A DNA stretch of 63,096 nt from Christiangramia sp. (GTDB taxonomy: Bacteria; Bacteroidota; Bacteroidia; Flavobacteriales; Flavobacteriaceae): assembly GCF_029937855.1 (NCBI RefSeq), contig NZ_JAPYPC010000026.1, positions 1-63,096 on the forward strand. The letters run 5' to 3'. The position numbers and the translations under genes were made by a program. Below, piece by piece: positions 9,022-17,109 of the stretch (position 1 is its first letter; the number at the start of each line of letters is the position of its first letter). Under the pieces are notes generated by a model. The model did not search any database and was not told the DNA's origin. It saw only the letters and a program-made list of their open reading frames with translations.

Positions 9022-9053
9022 TTGTATCTGATTTAATTTTTTATTTATACTTG
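9022..9053 (+). promoter_or_regulatory. Probable promoter of the small acidic protein gene
   Basis: TTG at 9022-9024, a 21-base gap and TATACTTG at 9046-9053 approximate the TTG / TAnnTTTG pattern, with one mismatch in the -7 element. Confidence 0.4.
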
Positions 9054-9070
9054 CATAAACCATTAATACT

Positions 9071-9376
9071 ATGAAAAGGATAATCGTAGATTACAAAAAG
9101 CTCACTCCGGAAATTTTAGGATTGCTGGTAGAGAAGTATCCAGACGGCTATGATGACGATCAGGTAATTTCTTTTAAAAATGCTAAAAACGAAACAGTAG
9201 ATGCTGTGGAGGTAAGAACTGAGGACGCTATATATCTTGTAAAAGTTAGTACACGTCTTGAGACAACCATGGCGAATTTTGATGAGGATGACTACGATGA
9301 TTCAGAATTCAATGATCCGATTGTTGATATTCCTGAAAAAAATGATGATTCAGACGAAGAGGACGAAGACCAATAA
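9071..9376 (+). CDS. Small acidic conserved protein of unknown function
   Basis: A 101-residue cytoplasmic protein with no signal peptide or membrane segment. Residues 1-60 look like a compact folded domain (MKRIIVDYKKLTPEILGLL, then alternating strands ending LVKVSTRLE). The last ~30 residues are almost entirely Asp and Glu and likely disordered. I recognise the general type as a conserved flavobacterial hypothetical but know no function. A promoter-like element and a clean terminator flank it, so it is a monocistronic unit and likely a real gene. Confidence 0.8.
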   Translation: MKRIIVDYKKLTPEILGLLVEKYPDGYDDDQVISFKNAKNETVDAVEVRTEDAIYLVKVSTRLETTMANFDEDDYDDSEFNDPIVDIPEKNDDSDEEDEDQ

Positions 9377-9378
9377 AA

Positions 9379-9402
9379 AAAGGAACGCTCCGGCGTTCCT
9401 TT
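9379..9402. terminator. Bidirectional terminator between the acidic protein and DJ-1 genes
   Basis: AAAGGAACGC pairs with GCGTTCCTTT around a TCCG loop, a 10-bp stem. The A-run upstream gives a good T-run on the minus strand; on the plus strand the tract is only CCTTTAAATTT. It sits between two convergent genes. Confidence 0.75.
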
Positions 9403-9435
9403 AAATTTATCTCAAAATTTTGATATTATCATTAA

Positions 9436-9984
9436 TTAAGCATGTTGTAAATCGTGCTTGCCTTCTTTAATTTCCTCAATTACTTTTGCATTGAAAGCAG
9501 GAAGATCATCAGGATTTCTACTAGTTACCAAGGCTTCATCTACTACCACCTCTTTATCTACCCAAAGGGCCCCGGCATTTTCCAGATCTTTTTTCAACGA
9601 TTTAAAAGAAGTCATCGTTCTACCTTCTACCACATCTGCACTAATTAAAGTCCAGGCTGCGTGGCATATGGCCGCTACTGGTTTACTTTGTTTAAAGAAA
9701 TCTCTTACAAATACCAAAGCTTTTTCTTCCCTCCTTAAATTGTCTGGATTAATAACTCCTCCTGGCAGTACCAATGCATTATAATCTTTTGCAGAAACTT
9801 CATCTAAAGTTTTATCAACATTATATTCTTTACCCCAGTTTTCTTTATCCCAGGATTTAATTTTTCCTTTTTCCAGACTTACTATTTCTACTTTAAATCC
9901 TTCTTTCTCCATTGCTTCTTTTGGAGATGCCAACTCACTTTCTTCAAATCCATGTGTGGCCAAAATTGCAATTCTCTTTTCCAT
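9436..9984 (-). CDS. DJ-1/PfpI family protein (general stress protein 18 type)
   Basis: A 182-residue class I glutamine amidotransferase-like protein of the PfpI/YhbO group, linked in other bacteria to stress resistance and, in some members, to glyoxalase or deglycase activity. The nucleophilic Cys107 lies in PVAAICHAAW and is followed by His108. The acidic active-site residue is in HGFEESEL, and VTSRNPDDLPAF is the usual C-terminal signature. Length and motif order are normal. It stands alone, convergent with the small acidic gene. The exact activity cannot be decided from sequence. Confidence 0.9.
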   Translation of the reverse strand: MEKRIAILATHGFEESELASPKEAMEKEGFKVEIVSLEKGKIKSWDKENWGKEYNVDKTLDEVSAKDYNALVLPGGVINPDNLRREEKALVFVRDFFKQSKPVAAICHAAWTLISADVVEGRTMTSFKSLKKDLENAGALWVDKEVVVDEALVTSRNPDDLPAFNAKVIEEIKEGKHDLQHA

Positions 9985-10083
9985 AATTTAATCTTATTTT
10001 TCGTTTGAATAAATATAAAGATGAGCTAAGGAAAACTGTATTAAGGCTCTACTAAAAATAAAGAGGTTTACGTTAAACCTTTA

Positions 10084-11097
10084 CTAAGTGCCAGGAGAAT
10101 CGGTGTTTTTCGATTTTTCATCGTCAATATCCAGGTAAGATTTTAACCTATCCACAATGTATTTTTCTTCCTTCAGCTGAACCCGCTTTTGCTCCAGTTT
10201 TTTCATTTCCTGATAAATGGCCGGTTCACCAAATCTATTTGGTTCTACTTTCTCTTTTCGAACCAAAGCATATTGAACGGTAAATTCAGCACCAAAAAAC
10301 AGAATCAAACAGGTGTAGTATACCCATAATAGAATAAGCACCACAGAAGAAGCCCCGCCATAAACAGAAGCAGGTTCACTTTGGCCAAAATAGAAACTAA
10401 TAAGAAATTCCCCTATAAGAAATAAAATAGTGGTTACCGCTGCACCCATATACGTTGTTTTGATCCTGATCTTAATATCAGGCAGCAGTTTGAAAATTGC
10501 GGCAAATAAAGTGGTTATAAAAAAGAAACTTAGGGCAAAATCTGCAATTAAAACTACAGTTTCAGTTAGGTTTGGTAAAATTTGCTGGATTTTATCGGCA
10601 AGGACTTTTAGGAGCGTGGAAATCACGAGGGCAATGAGCAGCAGCAAACCTATTACCAGCACCATTCCAAGGGAAATGACCCTATCAAGAACCAGTCGCC
10701 AAAAATCGGTAGATTTTGCAGCTACATTCCAGATATTGTTCATAGCGATCTTTAGCTGAAAAAAGACGCCGGTGGCACCAAAAATCAGCATAGCCAAACC
10801 AAAGATGATGGCCAGTGTGGAATCTTGAGAAAGTGCCACATTCTCAATCATTAGTTCAATGGCATCAGCAGTGTCCTGACCAATGAATTCTGCTATTTCC
10901 CCCGTAAGTCGGCCACGAACAGCTTCCTGACCATAAAAATACCCGGCAATGCTAACTACGATTATCAGCAAAGACGGTAATGAAAAAAGCGCATAATAGG
11001 CAATGGTTGCGCTTCTTGCGTATGGCTCATTCTTATTCCAGCTTACATAGGCTTTTTTCAAGAGCTTCAAATATATTTTTACGGTGTTCCACATCAA
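10084..11097 (-). CDS. YihY/virulence factor BrkB family membrane protein
   Basis: A 337-residue inner-membrane protein with about six hydrophobic segments between residues 25 and 275 and the family's SATIAYYALFSLPSLLI and FGATGVFFQL segments, plus ILLWVYYTCLILFFGAEFT near the end. A charged cytoplasmic tail of ~60 residues follows. The family was once called ribonuclease BN in error; its real role is unknown, with transport or envelope functions suggested. It overlaps dinB by four bases (ATGA type), indicating translational coupling in the ppc-dinB-yihY unit. Confidence 0.9.
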   Translation of the reverse strand: MMWNTVKIYLKLLKKAYVSWNKNEPYARSATIAYYALFSLPSLLIIVVSIAGYFYGQEAVRGRLTGEIAEFIGQDTADAIELMIENVALSQDSTLAIIFGLAMLIFGATGVFFQLKIAMNNIWNVAAKSTDFWRLVLDRVISLGMVLVIGLLLLIALVISTLLKVLADKIQQILPNLTETVVLIADFALSFFFITTLFAAIFKLLPDIKIRIKTTYMGAAVTTILFLIGEFLISFYFGQSEPASVYGGASSVVLILLWVYYTCLILFFGAEFTVQYALVRKEKVEPNRFGEPAIYQEMKKLEQKRVQLKEEKYIVDRLKSYLDIDDEKSKNTDSPGT

Positions 11098-11612
11098 AGA
11101 TATTTTTGAGTTATTATATCTTTATGATGCAAGGCATGCCCGGCCACAATAAAACCTATGGCACGGGGAGTGGCATTCATATCATTCATATTGCCAACAA
11201 TTTTAAGCCTTTCTTCTGACAAACTTCTGAATAGAAAAATACCAGCTTTCCGGACAGATTTAAATTCTTCAATCAAATCATCAGGCCTTCGTACCTCTGC
11301 ATCAGAATTCAACACATAAATATCGTGGTCAAATCCTGGTAGGGAGTTTTTCTCATTTCTGGCAAAGCATAATGCCCTGTATTGAAAAATACGTTCAGTA
11401 TCTATAATATGCTGAAGCATTTCCAGAATACTCCATTTTCCAGAGGAATAGCGATAATCCCATTTTTCCTGTGGAACTGTTTTTAAAAAATCACTGAATT
11501 CTATCCTATTATTTTCCAGGGTTTCAATAAGCTCAGCCTTATCGTCAATTTTATTAATATAGCGCCAGTAAAAATCTCCTATTTCGCCTTGAGTTAATTC
11601 TGATTTTATCAT
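11094..11612 (-). CDS. DinB family protein
   Basis: A 172-residue four-helix-bundle DinB/YfiT-type protein. The presumed metal-binding histidines are in EMLQHIIDTE and IVAGHALHHKDII, in the normal order. Related proteins are thiol-dependent transferases (bacillithiol or mycothiol S-transferases, maleylpyruvate isomerases) or DNA-damage-inducible proteins of unknown role; which applies here cannot be told. It begins directly after the ppc stop codon and overlaps yihY by four bases. Nothing in its sequence explains a link to PEP carboxylase. Confidence 0.88.
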   Translation of the reverse strand: MIKSELTQGEIGDFYWRYINKIDDKAELIETLENNRIEFSDFLKTVPQEKWDYRYSSGKWSILEMLQHIIDTERIFQYRALCFARNEKNSLPGFDHDIYVLNSDAEVRRPDDLIEEFKSVRKAGIFLFRSLSEERLKIVGNMNDMNATPRAIGFIVAGHALHHKDIITQKYL

Positions 11613-14186
11613 TTAAGCTGAATTTCTACTTGCATTAATATTCCCATACAGTGAGCGTGTCACCATTTTCTCAAAGGTCTCCAGTTTTTCACCAGCATTT
11701 TCAGGATTTTTATTTAATTCCTGAACCATTCGTAAAGCATGCTGTTGGATGGTTAACAATGGTAGCACAATTCTTTCTCTTGCCTGGATAGAGGCTCTAC
11801 CCGCAGGTTGATTCTGCATTAACACATTATAGCCTGTCACCTTTAGAAGCATCTTTTTTGTTCGCTCAAACTCCTCATGGATTATTTGCCAGAATTCTCC
11901 AAATTCTTCATCATTTTTCATATAAGCGGTTAAAGGAAAAAACGATTTGGTAAGGCTCATCATACTATTTTCCAGTAATGTCCTAAAAAACTCCGAATTT
12001 TCATAAAGCTGTTTCACCTTATCAAAATCACCTTCCTTTTCCAGCCTTTCCATGGCTGTTCCAACACCAAAAAATCCAGGAACATTTTGTTTTAACTGAC
12101 TCCAGCTCCCCACGAATGGAATGGCCCGAAGATCTGAAAGATTGAGTTCCGCAGATTTATTACGTTTTGAAGGCCTACTTCCAATATTTGTCTTAGCGTA
12201 ATACTTTAAGGTACTCATCTTCTCTAAATAAGGGATGAACCTTGGATGCTTCTTAAAGTTCATGTAGGTTTCGTAGCTTATCTCGGCCAACTCGGTCATC
12301 GTTTTTCTATCTTCATCTTTCAACACGTTTTTTCCATTGCTGAAAATTTCGTTGGAAACCCCGGAACTTAATAACTGTTCCAGGTTATAAGTACATGAAT
12401 CTTTAGTGCCGAAATTTGAACTAATAGTTTGTCCCTGAACCGTAAGTTGAATTTCCTCATTTTCTATGGTAGGCCCCAACGAAGCATAGAACTGGTGTGT
12501 TTTTCCACCACCTCGAGCCGGTGGGCCTCCCCTGCCATCAAAGAAAACTACCATAATTCCATATTCCCGTGAGATTTTAGTAAGAGCTTCTTTGGCCTTG
12601 TAAATACTCCAGTTGGCCATTAAATAACCACCATCCTTAGTTCCGTCACTAAAACCGAGCATGATTGTTTGCTTATTGCCTCTTCGCTCCAAATGTTCTT
12701 TATAAACAGGATTAGTATAGAGCTTTTCCATCACATTATGCGCCTCCTGAAGATCTGGAACGGTTTCAAATAAAGGGATCACGTCTACACTTGGTTTTTG
12801 CCAACCGGTCATTCTTATAAAAGCAAAAGGCTGAAGAACCCCCTGCACACTACCGCAGTTACTAATAATATAACGGTTCGCGCCCATTTCACCACTCTTT
12901 TCCTGTATTTCCTGCATCGCATAAATAGAAGAAATAGTGGCTTTGGTCATTCCATCTTCCATCTTCTCCGGATCAAGTTCTCCCTTAACATTACTTAATA
13001 TTTCAATTTGTTTCTCGTCATCCAGTTCATTGTAATCTGAAGGGATCAAATCTGGGTGGAGCTTACTTAAATCTTCTAAAACTTCTTGATGAATACTAGA
13101 ATCCTGCCGGATATCCAGCGTTGCAAAATGATACCCGAACAAATTAATTTTATTAAGCATATCATCTACTTCATCAATAAAAAGAGATTGATGTTCTTTA
13201 TTAAGTATCTCTTTTATTTTAAATAGCTTAGACCTAAAATCTTCAATAGGCAGTTTAATAGTGCCAGATTTAGAAATCGCAGAATCATAAAGCCCTTTTT
13301 CTATTTCAGCCATCAACTCATGAACCTCCCTAAAGGTCAATCTTCTTTTTAATTTTCGGATATCCCTATAGTAATTTAGTAATATCGTTCTCCTTAGTCT
13401 TTTAGCCACTCTCAGGGTTATATCTGTAGTTACAAATGGATTTCCATCACGATCGCCACCGGGCCAGAAACCTAGATTAATTACCTGATTCCCTATCTCT
13501 TCCCCATCAAAAATATTCTGCTGAATATAATTATGGATTTTACTTGCGCTTTGATAAAATACATTCTCAAAATACCAAATCAAGTTTACAGCCTCATCAT
13601 AAGGAGTTGGTTTCTCTTTCTTGAAAAACGGAGTTTTACCCAACTGAGCCAATAGCTGTTTAATCTTTACCAGATCATTTTTTTGAATAGCTTTATCGAG
13701 ATCTGTAATAATTCCTAAAACAGTACCCGGGTAAAATTGAGTGGGATGTGCTGTAAGAGTTGGCCTTACATTAAACCTTTTTAAGTATTGCTTTAACTCC
13801 TCTACTTTCTGCTTTGCTTCAGCCTCTTCCTTTACACTTCTAAGAGTCCCACGTCCATCCATATTATTTACGATTGAAAATGAAGCATCTTCAATAGCAT
13901 CGAACAAAACAACCTGTCTTTCTATATATTGTATAAATTTGAAAAGTAAATCTACTTTTTCTTCTTCTGTAGGATCTTCGCCGTACTTATTAAAAAACCG
14001 ATTTACAATTTGCGAAGGATTTTCATTATTAGCGAATCCGGTCTCACACAACTCCTGAAACAAGGGTAAAAGCGCCCCTGTTTTTCTTATATCGTCATAT
14101 GGCAAGGTGAGGAATATGCTATTATATACCTGGTATTTCGCGAGCACGTTATCATTAAATCTATCTAATCTTGGTTCTCTGTGCAT
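11613..14186 (-). CDS. ppc: Phosphoenolpyruvate carboxylase, divergent type
   Basis: Carboxylates PEP with bicarbonate to oxaloacetate, replenishing the TCA cycle. At 857 residues it is near the usual length. The catalytic His147 is in TAHPTQ, where most homologues have TAHPTE. The second catalytic loop reads GRGGPPARGGG and keeps both arginines, and GFSDGTKDGGY replaces the classical GYSDSAKDAG. The C-terminus is NINASRNSA instead of the usual RNTG ending. These changes suggest a distinct Bacteroidota subtype rather than loss of function. It is first gene of ppc-dinB-yihY; no convincing -7 element is visible just upstream, where only the terminator of the Lrp gene stands. Confidence 0.93.
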   Translation of the reverse strand: MHREPRLDRFNDNVLAKYQVYNSIFLTLPYDDIRKTGALLPLFQELCETGFANNENPSQIVNRFFNKYGEDPTEEEKVDLLFKFIQYIERQVVLFDAIEDASFSIVNNMDGRGTLRSVKEEAEAKQKVEELKQYLKRFNVRPTLTAHPTQFYPGTVLGIITDLDKAIQKNDLVKIKQLLAQLGKTPFFKKEKPTPYDEAVNLIWYFENVFYQSASKIHNYIQQNIFDGEEIGNQVINLGFWPGGDRDGNPFVTTDITLRVAKRLRRTILLNYYRDIRKLKRRLTFREVHELMAEIEKGLYDSAISKSGTIKLPIEDFRSKLFKIKEILNKEHQSLFIDEVDDMLNKINLFGYHFATLDIRQDSSIHQEVLEDLSKLHPDLIPSDYNELDDEKQIEILSNVKGELDPEKMEDGMTKATISSIYAMQEIQEKSGEMGANRYIISNCGSVQGVLQPFAFIRMTGWQKPSVDVIPLFETVPDLQEAHNVMEKLYTNPVYKEHLERRGNKQTIMLGFSDGTKDGGYLMANWSIYKAKEALTKISREYGIMVVFFDGRGGPPARGGGKTHQFYASLGPTIENEEIQLTVQGQTISSNFGTKDSCTYNLEQLLSSGVSNEIFSNGKNVLKDEDRKTMTELAEISYETYMNFKKHPRFIPYLEKMSTLKYYAKTNIGSRPSKRNKSAELNLSDLRAIPFVGSWSQLKQNVPGFFGVGTAMERLEKEGDFDKVKQLYENSEFFRTLLENSMMSLTKSFFPLTAYMKNDEEFGEFWQIIHEEFERTKKMLLKVTGYNVLMQNQPAGRASIQARERIVLPLLTIQQHALRMVQELNKNPENAGEKLETFEKMVTRSLYGNINASRNSA

Positions 14187-14216
14187 AAAAAAATTTTTAG
14201 ATGGTTTAATTTATTT

Positions 14217-14256
14217 TTACAAAAAAACCCTTTAAACAAATGCAGTCTAAAGGGTT
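14217..14256 (-). terminator. Intrinsic terminator after the Lrp-type regulator gene
   Basis: On the minus strand AACCCTTTA and TAAAGGGTT form a 9-bp stem (14226-14234 with 14248-14256) followed by a run of T (complement of the A-run 14221-14227). Confidence 0.8.
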
Positions 14257-14278
14257 GTTATTAATCGTTTAAGACTGC

Positions 14279-14758
14279 TTACATTTCCTGAAAAATCGAG
14301 TGCATCAGGCGCTTCTTATCATTAATACTTTCCTCTAAGGAAATCATGGTTTCAGTTCTATATACCCCTTCAATATCATCCAGTAAGAAGATAATGTCTT
14401 TTGCATGCTGCGTATTCTTTGCGCGGATCTTACAAAATACATTGAACTTTCCAGTGGTAACGTGAGCTACCGTCACAAAAGGAATTTCATTTATTCTTTC
14501 TAGGACAAATTTGGTTTGTGAAGTGTTTTTAAGAAATACCCCAACATATGCAATAAAAGCATATCCTAGTTTTTTATAATCCAAGGTTAATGAAGAGCCA
14601 ATAATTATCCCGGCTTCCTCCATCTTCTTTACCCTTACATGAACCGTTCCGGCAGAAATTAATAGTTTTTTAGCGATATCGGTAAATGGTGTCCTGGTAT
14701 TCTCGATAAGCATATCAAGAATTTGATGGTCTGTTTCGTCTAATTTAAACTTAGCCAT
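14279..14758 (-). CDS. Lrp/AsnC family transcriptional regulator
   Basis: A 159-residue regulator with the standard two domains: an N-terminal winged helix-turn-helix (LDETDHQILDMLIENTRTPF, then a recognition helix around SAGTVHVRVKKM) and a C-terminal RAM/ACT domain for oligomerisation and amino acid binding, including VTTGKFNVFCKI. Targets and effector are unknown. The nearest genes, ppc and an M14 carboxypeptidase, would both fit control by amino acids, but that is only inference. A -7-like element lies 27 bases upstream. Confidence 0.92.
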   Translation of the reverse strand: MAKFKLDETDHQILDMLIENTRTPFTDIAKKLLISAGTVHVRVKKMEEAGIIIGSSLTLDYKKLGYAFIAYVGVFLKNTSQTKFVLERINEIPFVTVAHVTTGKFNVFCKIRAKNTQHAKDIIFLLDDIEGVYRTETMISLEESINDKKRLMHSIFQEM

Positions 14759-14784
14759 TTTAAAGTTCTTTTTTTAATGAACCT

Positions 14785-14792
14785 CAAAATTA
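14785..14792 (-). promoter_or_regulatory. -7 promoter element of the Lrp-type gene
   Basis: On the minus strand TAATTTTG matches TAnnTTTG, about 27 bases before the start codon. No clear -33 element. Confidence 0.4.
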
Positions 14793-14830
14793 ATACAAAA
14801 TCGTTGAATTATTGTCAGATAATTTGATAT

Positions 14831-15997
14831 TTATCCGTATTTAACCTCTAATTCTTCATCATTTAAGATAATTTTATTAACTATAACGTTTTCGGTAATT
14901 TCTGAATCATCTGAGAGCTTTAATAATTTTCGATCTGCATTGATTTCCTGGTGAGCATATTTATTAATTTCAGGTAATATTTTTTCGATCATTGGAACAA
15001 ATTCAATTTTTCCATTTTTTAAAACTTCTTTGAACTGAATAGCAACATCTCGCACGTCACCATTGATCATTGCTTTTCGAATAATCAAATCATTAAAAAG
15101 TTTCTGATTTTGAGGAAGTTCAAAATACTTTTTATAGTCAACCAGATCGATGTTTTCTTTCGAAATTCGATATAAACAGGAGATCAAAGCCTTATACACC
15201 ATTTTTCTGGTGATTTCTCTCTCATAATCACCCGGAAAATGACCGGCTTCAAACAAAATCGTAGGGGTTGAAAGATTTTGAAATGTATCCCCGGCACAAT
15301 TAATATTAAAAGCATCATCATATCTTCCTATATTCCCTGATAAATCACTAGACAGATCTTCTGCCATACCGGCGATGATACTCATACTTCTCTTCCTATA
15401 ATCATCTATACTGCGCTGTTCATCCATCGATGGAGTCAAAAAAGAAAGGATAGCCGACTTCGGCCTGGATCCTGCGCTAAAAATTGTACGTTGATCATGC
15501 AGGTTGAGACAAAAATCGGGTTTCAGGTCATCATAAACTTCTTTTAAAAGCTTACTTTCAGGCTGATTAAGCTCCTGAAGATCCCTGTTTAGATCGATGG
15601 AATTTGCATTAACCCGCGTATAAGCCTCAGCTCCGTCAGGATTGAGAATGGGAATTAGCGTAAGCGTACAATTTTCAAGGATGCCAGAAATTGAGTTTTC
15701 ATTGGAAATCAACTTAAAGGAATTCAAAAGATCAAAAACAGCCTTTGTAGTGGTAGATTCATTTCCATGCATTTGAGACCAGGCTAAAACTTTTATATTT
15801 CCGGTTCCTGCCTTGAACTGATATATAGGTTTACCCAGAACAGATTTTCCCGGAATCGAGATTTCGAAATCATTTTTAAATTCATTAAAAACCTGTTCAA
15901 GATGGGAATTGGTAATATATCTTCCGGTTATATCTGTGAACTTCACCTGTTCGTAAGACTGATTGCTAAATAGATTTTTAAGGACATTATTCTTCAT
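14831..15997 (-). CDS. M14 family zinc carboxypeptidase
   Basis: A 388-residue metallocarboxypeptidase. Zinc ligands are His77 and Glu80 in MHGNE, plus the His of LNLHDQR. NPDGAEAYTRVNANSIDLNRD is the substrate-binding region with its Asn-Arg pair, and the catalytic Glu is probably in LFEAGHFPGDYERE. No signal peptide is apparent, so it may act in the cytoplasm on peptides or peptide-like conjugates. The ATG ending at 15997 is preferred to an upstream TTG at 16039, because that extension would be encoded by the operator palindrome at 16023-16036. It diverges from the XRE regulator across the palindrome array and is the obvious candidate target. Confidence 0.88.
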   Translation of the reverse strand: MKNNVLKNLFSNQSYEQVKFTDITGRYITNSHLEQVFNEFKNDFEISIPGKSVLGKPIYQFKAGTGNIKVLAWSQMHGNESTTTKAVFDLLNSFKLISNENSISGILENCTLTLIPILNPDGAEAYTRVNANSIDLNRDLQELNQPESKLLKEVYDDLKPDFCLNLHDQRTIFSAGSRPKSAILSFLTPSMDEQRSIDDYRKRSMSIIAGMAEDLSSDLSGNIGRYDDAFNINCAGDTFQNLSTPTILFEAGHFPGDYEREITRKMVYKALISCLYRISKENIDLVDYKKYFELPQNQKLFNDLIIRKAMINGDVRDVAIQFKEVLKNGKIEFVPMIEKILPEINKYAHQEINADRKLLKLSDDSEITENVIVNKIILNDEELEVKYG

Positions 15998-16022
15998 GTT
16001 TACAAAACTAAACAATGTAAGT

Positions 16023-16071
16023 TTTACAATTGTAAACAATAGATTTAAATAAGACTGTACACATTTGTAAA
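16023..16071. promoter_or_regulatory. Operator-like palindromes, carboxypeptidase side
   Basis: TTTACAATTGTAAA at 16023-16036 is a perfect 14-bp palindrome. TACACATTTGTAAA at 16058-16071 matches the same TTTACA-N2-TGTAAA pattern with two mismatches, and starts exactly 35 bp later. Both lie just upstream of the carboxypeptidase ATG. An isolated half site, TTTACA, occurs at 15999-16004. Confidence 0.7.
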
Positions 16072-16201
16072 CGTAAAAACACTGGCTCGTTAATAGATAC
16101 TTGGAAAATATCCTATTCTCTATAATTATAAATGTATATTGCTATTTTTTAGATATTTACACATCGTTATTTAAGATTTTTATTCAAATATATTAAGTTT
16201 G

Positions 16202-16285
16202 TTTACAATTGTAATGATATGTATTTGGAAATATTATTTACATTTGTAAATAGAATTCATCTTTCAATTTATTTACAATGGTAAA
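16202..16285. promoter_or_regulatory. Three operator-like palindromes at exact 35-bp spacing, XRE side
   Basis: TTTACAATTGTAAT (16202-16215), TTTACATTTGTAAA (16237-16250) and TTTACAATGGTAAA (16272-16285) all fit TTTACA-N2-TGTAAA with at most one mismatch. Their start positions are 35 bp apart. The third contains the ATG start codon of the XRE gene at 16278-16280. Autoregulation by the XRE protein is the simplest reading. Confidence 0.75.
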
Positions 16286-16700
16286 CACAGAAAAGTTTGC
16301 AAATCGGCTTAATAAAATTCTTAATTTTTACGATTTATCAGCTGCATCTTTTGCTGATCAAATTGAAGTGGGCCGCTCTTCCATTTCTCATATTCTATCA
16401 GGCAGGAATAAACCGAGTCTGGATTTTGTGATGAAGGTGGTCCAGAATTTTCCTGAAGTTGAATTGTATTGGTTGCTAAATGGAAAAGGTACATTTCCTT
16501 CCACTTCTCAAAAAGAGACCACACACAAAAAAGAAAATAAACAGAAGCAGGAAGTTTCAGCTAGTTATCCTAAACAGGAAGAAATTGCAAAACCAGGGAA
16601 TCAATCTTCGGATTCTTTTATTTCCAACAAATCTGGAAAGCAAATTCAGAAAATTGTAATTTTTTATACTGATGGCAGTTTTGAAGCCTTTGAAAATTGA
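16278..16700 (+). CDS. XRE-family helix-turn-helix regulator
   Basis: A 140-residue DNA-binding protein. Residues 5-68 form a Cro/cI-type five-helix HTH, with the helix pair around FADQIEVGRSSISHILSGR (residues 25-43) and a family-typical LYWLLNGKG. Residues ~73-118 are polar, Lys/Gln/Ser-rich and probably disordered. The C-terminal IQKIVIFYTDGSFEAFEN looks like a small conserved strand or partner motif. The ATG at 16278 lies inside the third palindrome of the upstream array, so the protein may block its own expression at the start site. The likely targets are itself and the divergent M14 carboxypeptidase; the signal is unknown. Confidence 0.88.
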   Translation: MVNTEKFANRLNKILNFYDLSAASFADQIEVGRSSISHILSGRNKPSLDFVMKVVQNFPEVELYWLLNGKGTFPSTSQKETTHKKENKQKQEVSASYPKQEEIAKPGNQSSDSFISNKSGKQIQKIVIFYTDGSFEAFEN

Positions 16701-16731
16701 TAATCCCGTTTAATTTGAATTATTTTGCGGT

Positions 16732-17109
16732 ATGAAAAGATTTTTTCCCTTTTTAGCCATCCTATTACTTAATTCCTGTTTTAATGCCGAAAGGAATTGT
16801 AAAGACTTTCGAACCGGTACTTACGAATTCGAATCATATATCAATGGAGAGCTGCAAACCTCCCGTTTTATAAGAACCGACAGTATTGAAATTGAAAATT
16901 ATCAGGGAAAAACAGATACTTCTTCGGTGAGATGGATCAATGACTGTGAGTATATACTTAAGAATCTAAATCCGCAGGGAATGGCTGAAGAAAAGCCTAT
17001 TCATATCAAGATTCTTACTACCACCAAGAATGGCTATAAATTTGAATACGGACAGGTTGGAGACCCTAAAAAGGCTCGTGGTGAAGTGAGAAAAATTTCA
17101 GAAGATTAA
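16732..17109 (+). CDS. Putative lipoprotein of unknown function
   Basis: A 125-residue exported protein whose first 16 residues form a signal peptide ending in the lipobox LNSC, so Cys16 would be lipidated. The mature part is a small, mostly beta, hydrophilic domain (GTYEFESYINGELQTSRFIR and a second half rich in Lys). Proteins of this type sit next to topoisomerase IV genes in flavobacteria and are sometimes misnamed after them; nothing here suggests a topoisomerase role. It converges on mscL with a four-base overlap of the coding ends. Confidence 0.75.
   Translation: MKRFFPFLAILLLNSCFNAERNCKDFRTGTYEFESYINGELQTSRFIRTDSIEIENYQGKTDTSSVRWINDCEYILKNLNPQGMAEEKPIHIKILTTTKNGYKFEYGQVGDPKKARGEVRKISED

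Noticed and set aside
15998-16039. 14-residue N-terminal extension of the M14 carboxypeptidase from a TTG start
   Set aside because: The extension is encoded by the operator palindrome and adds no recognisable signal peptide; the ATG ending at 15997 is better.
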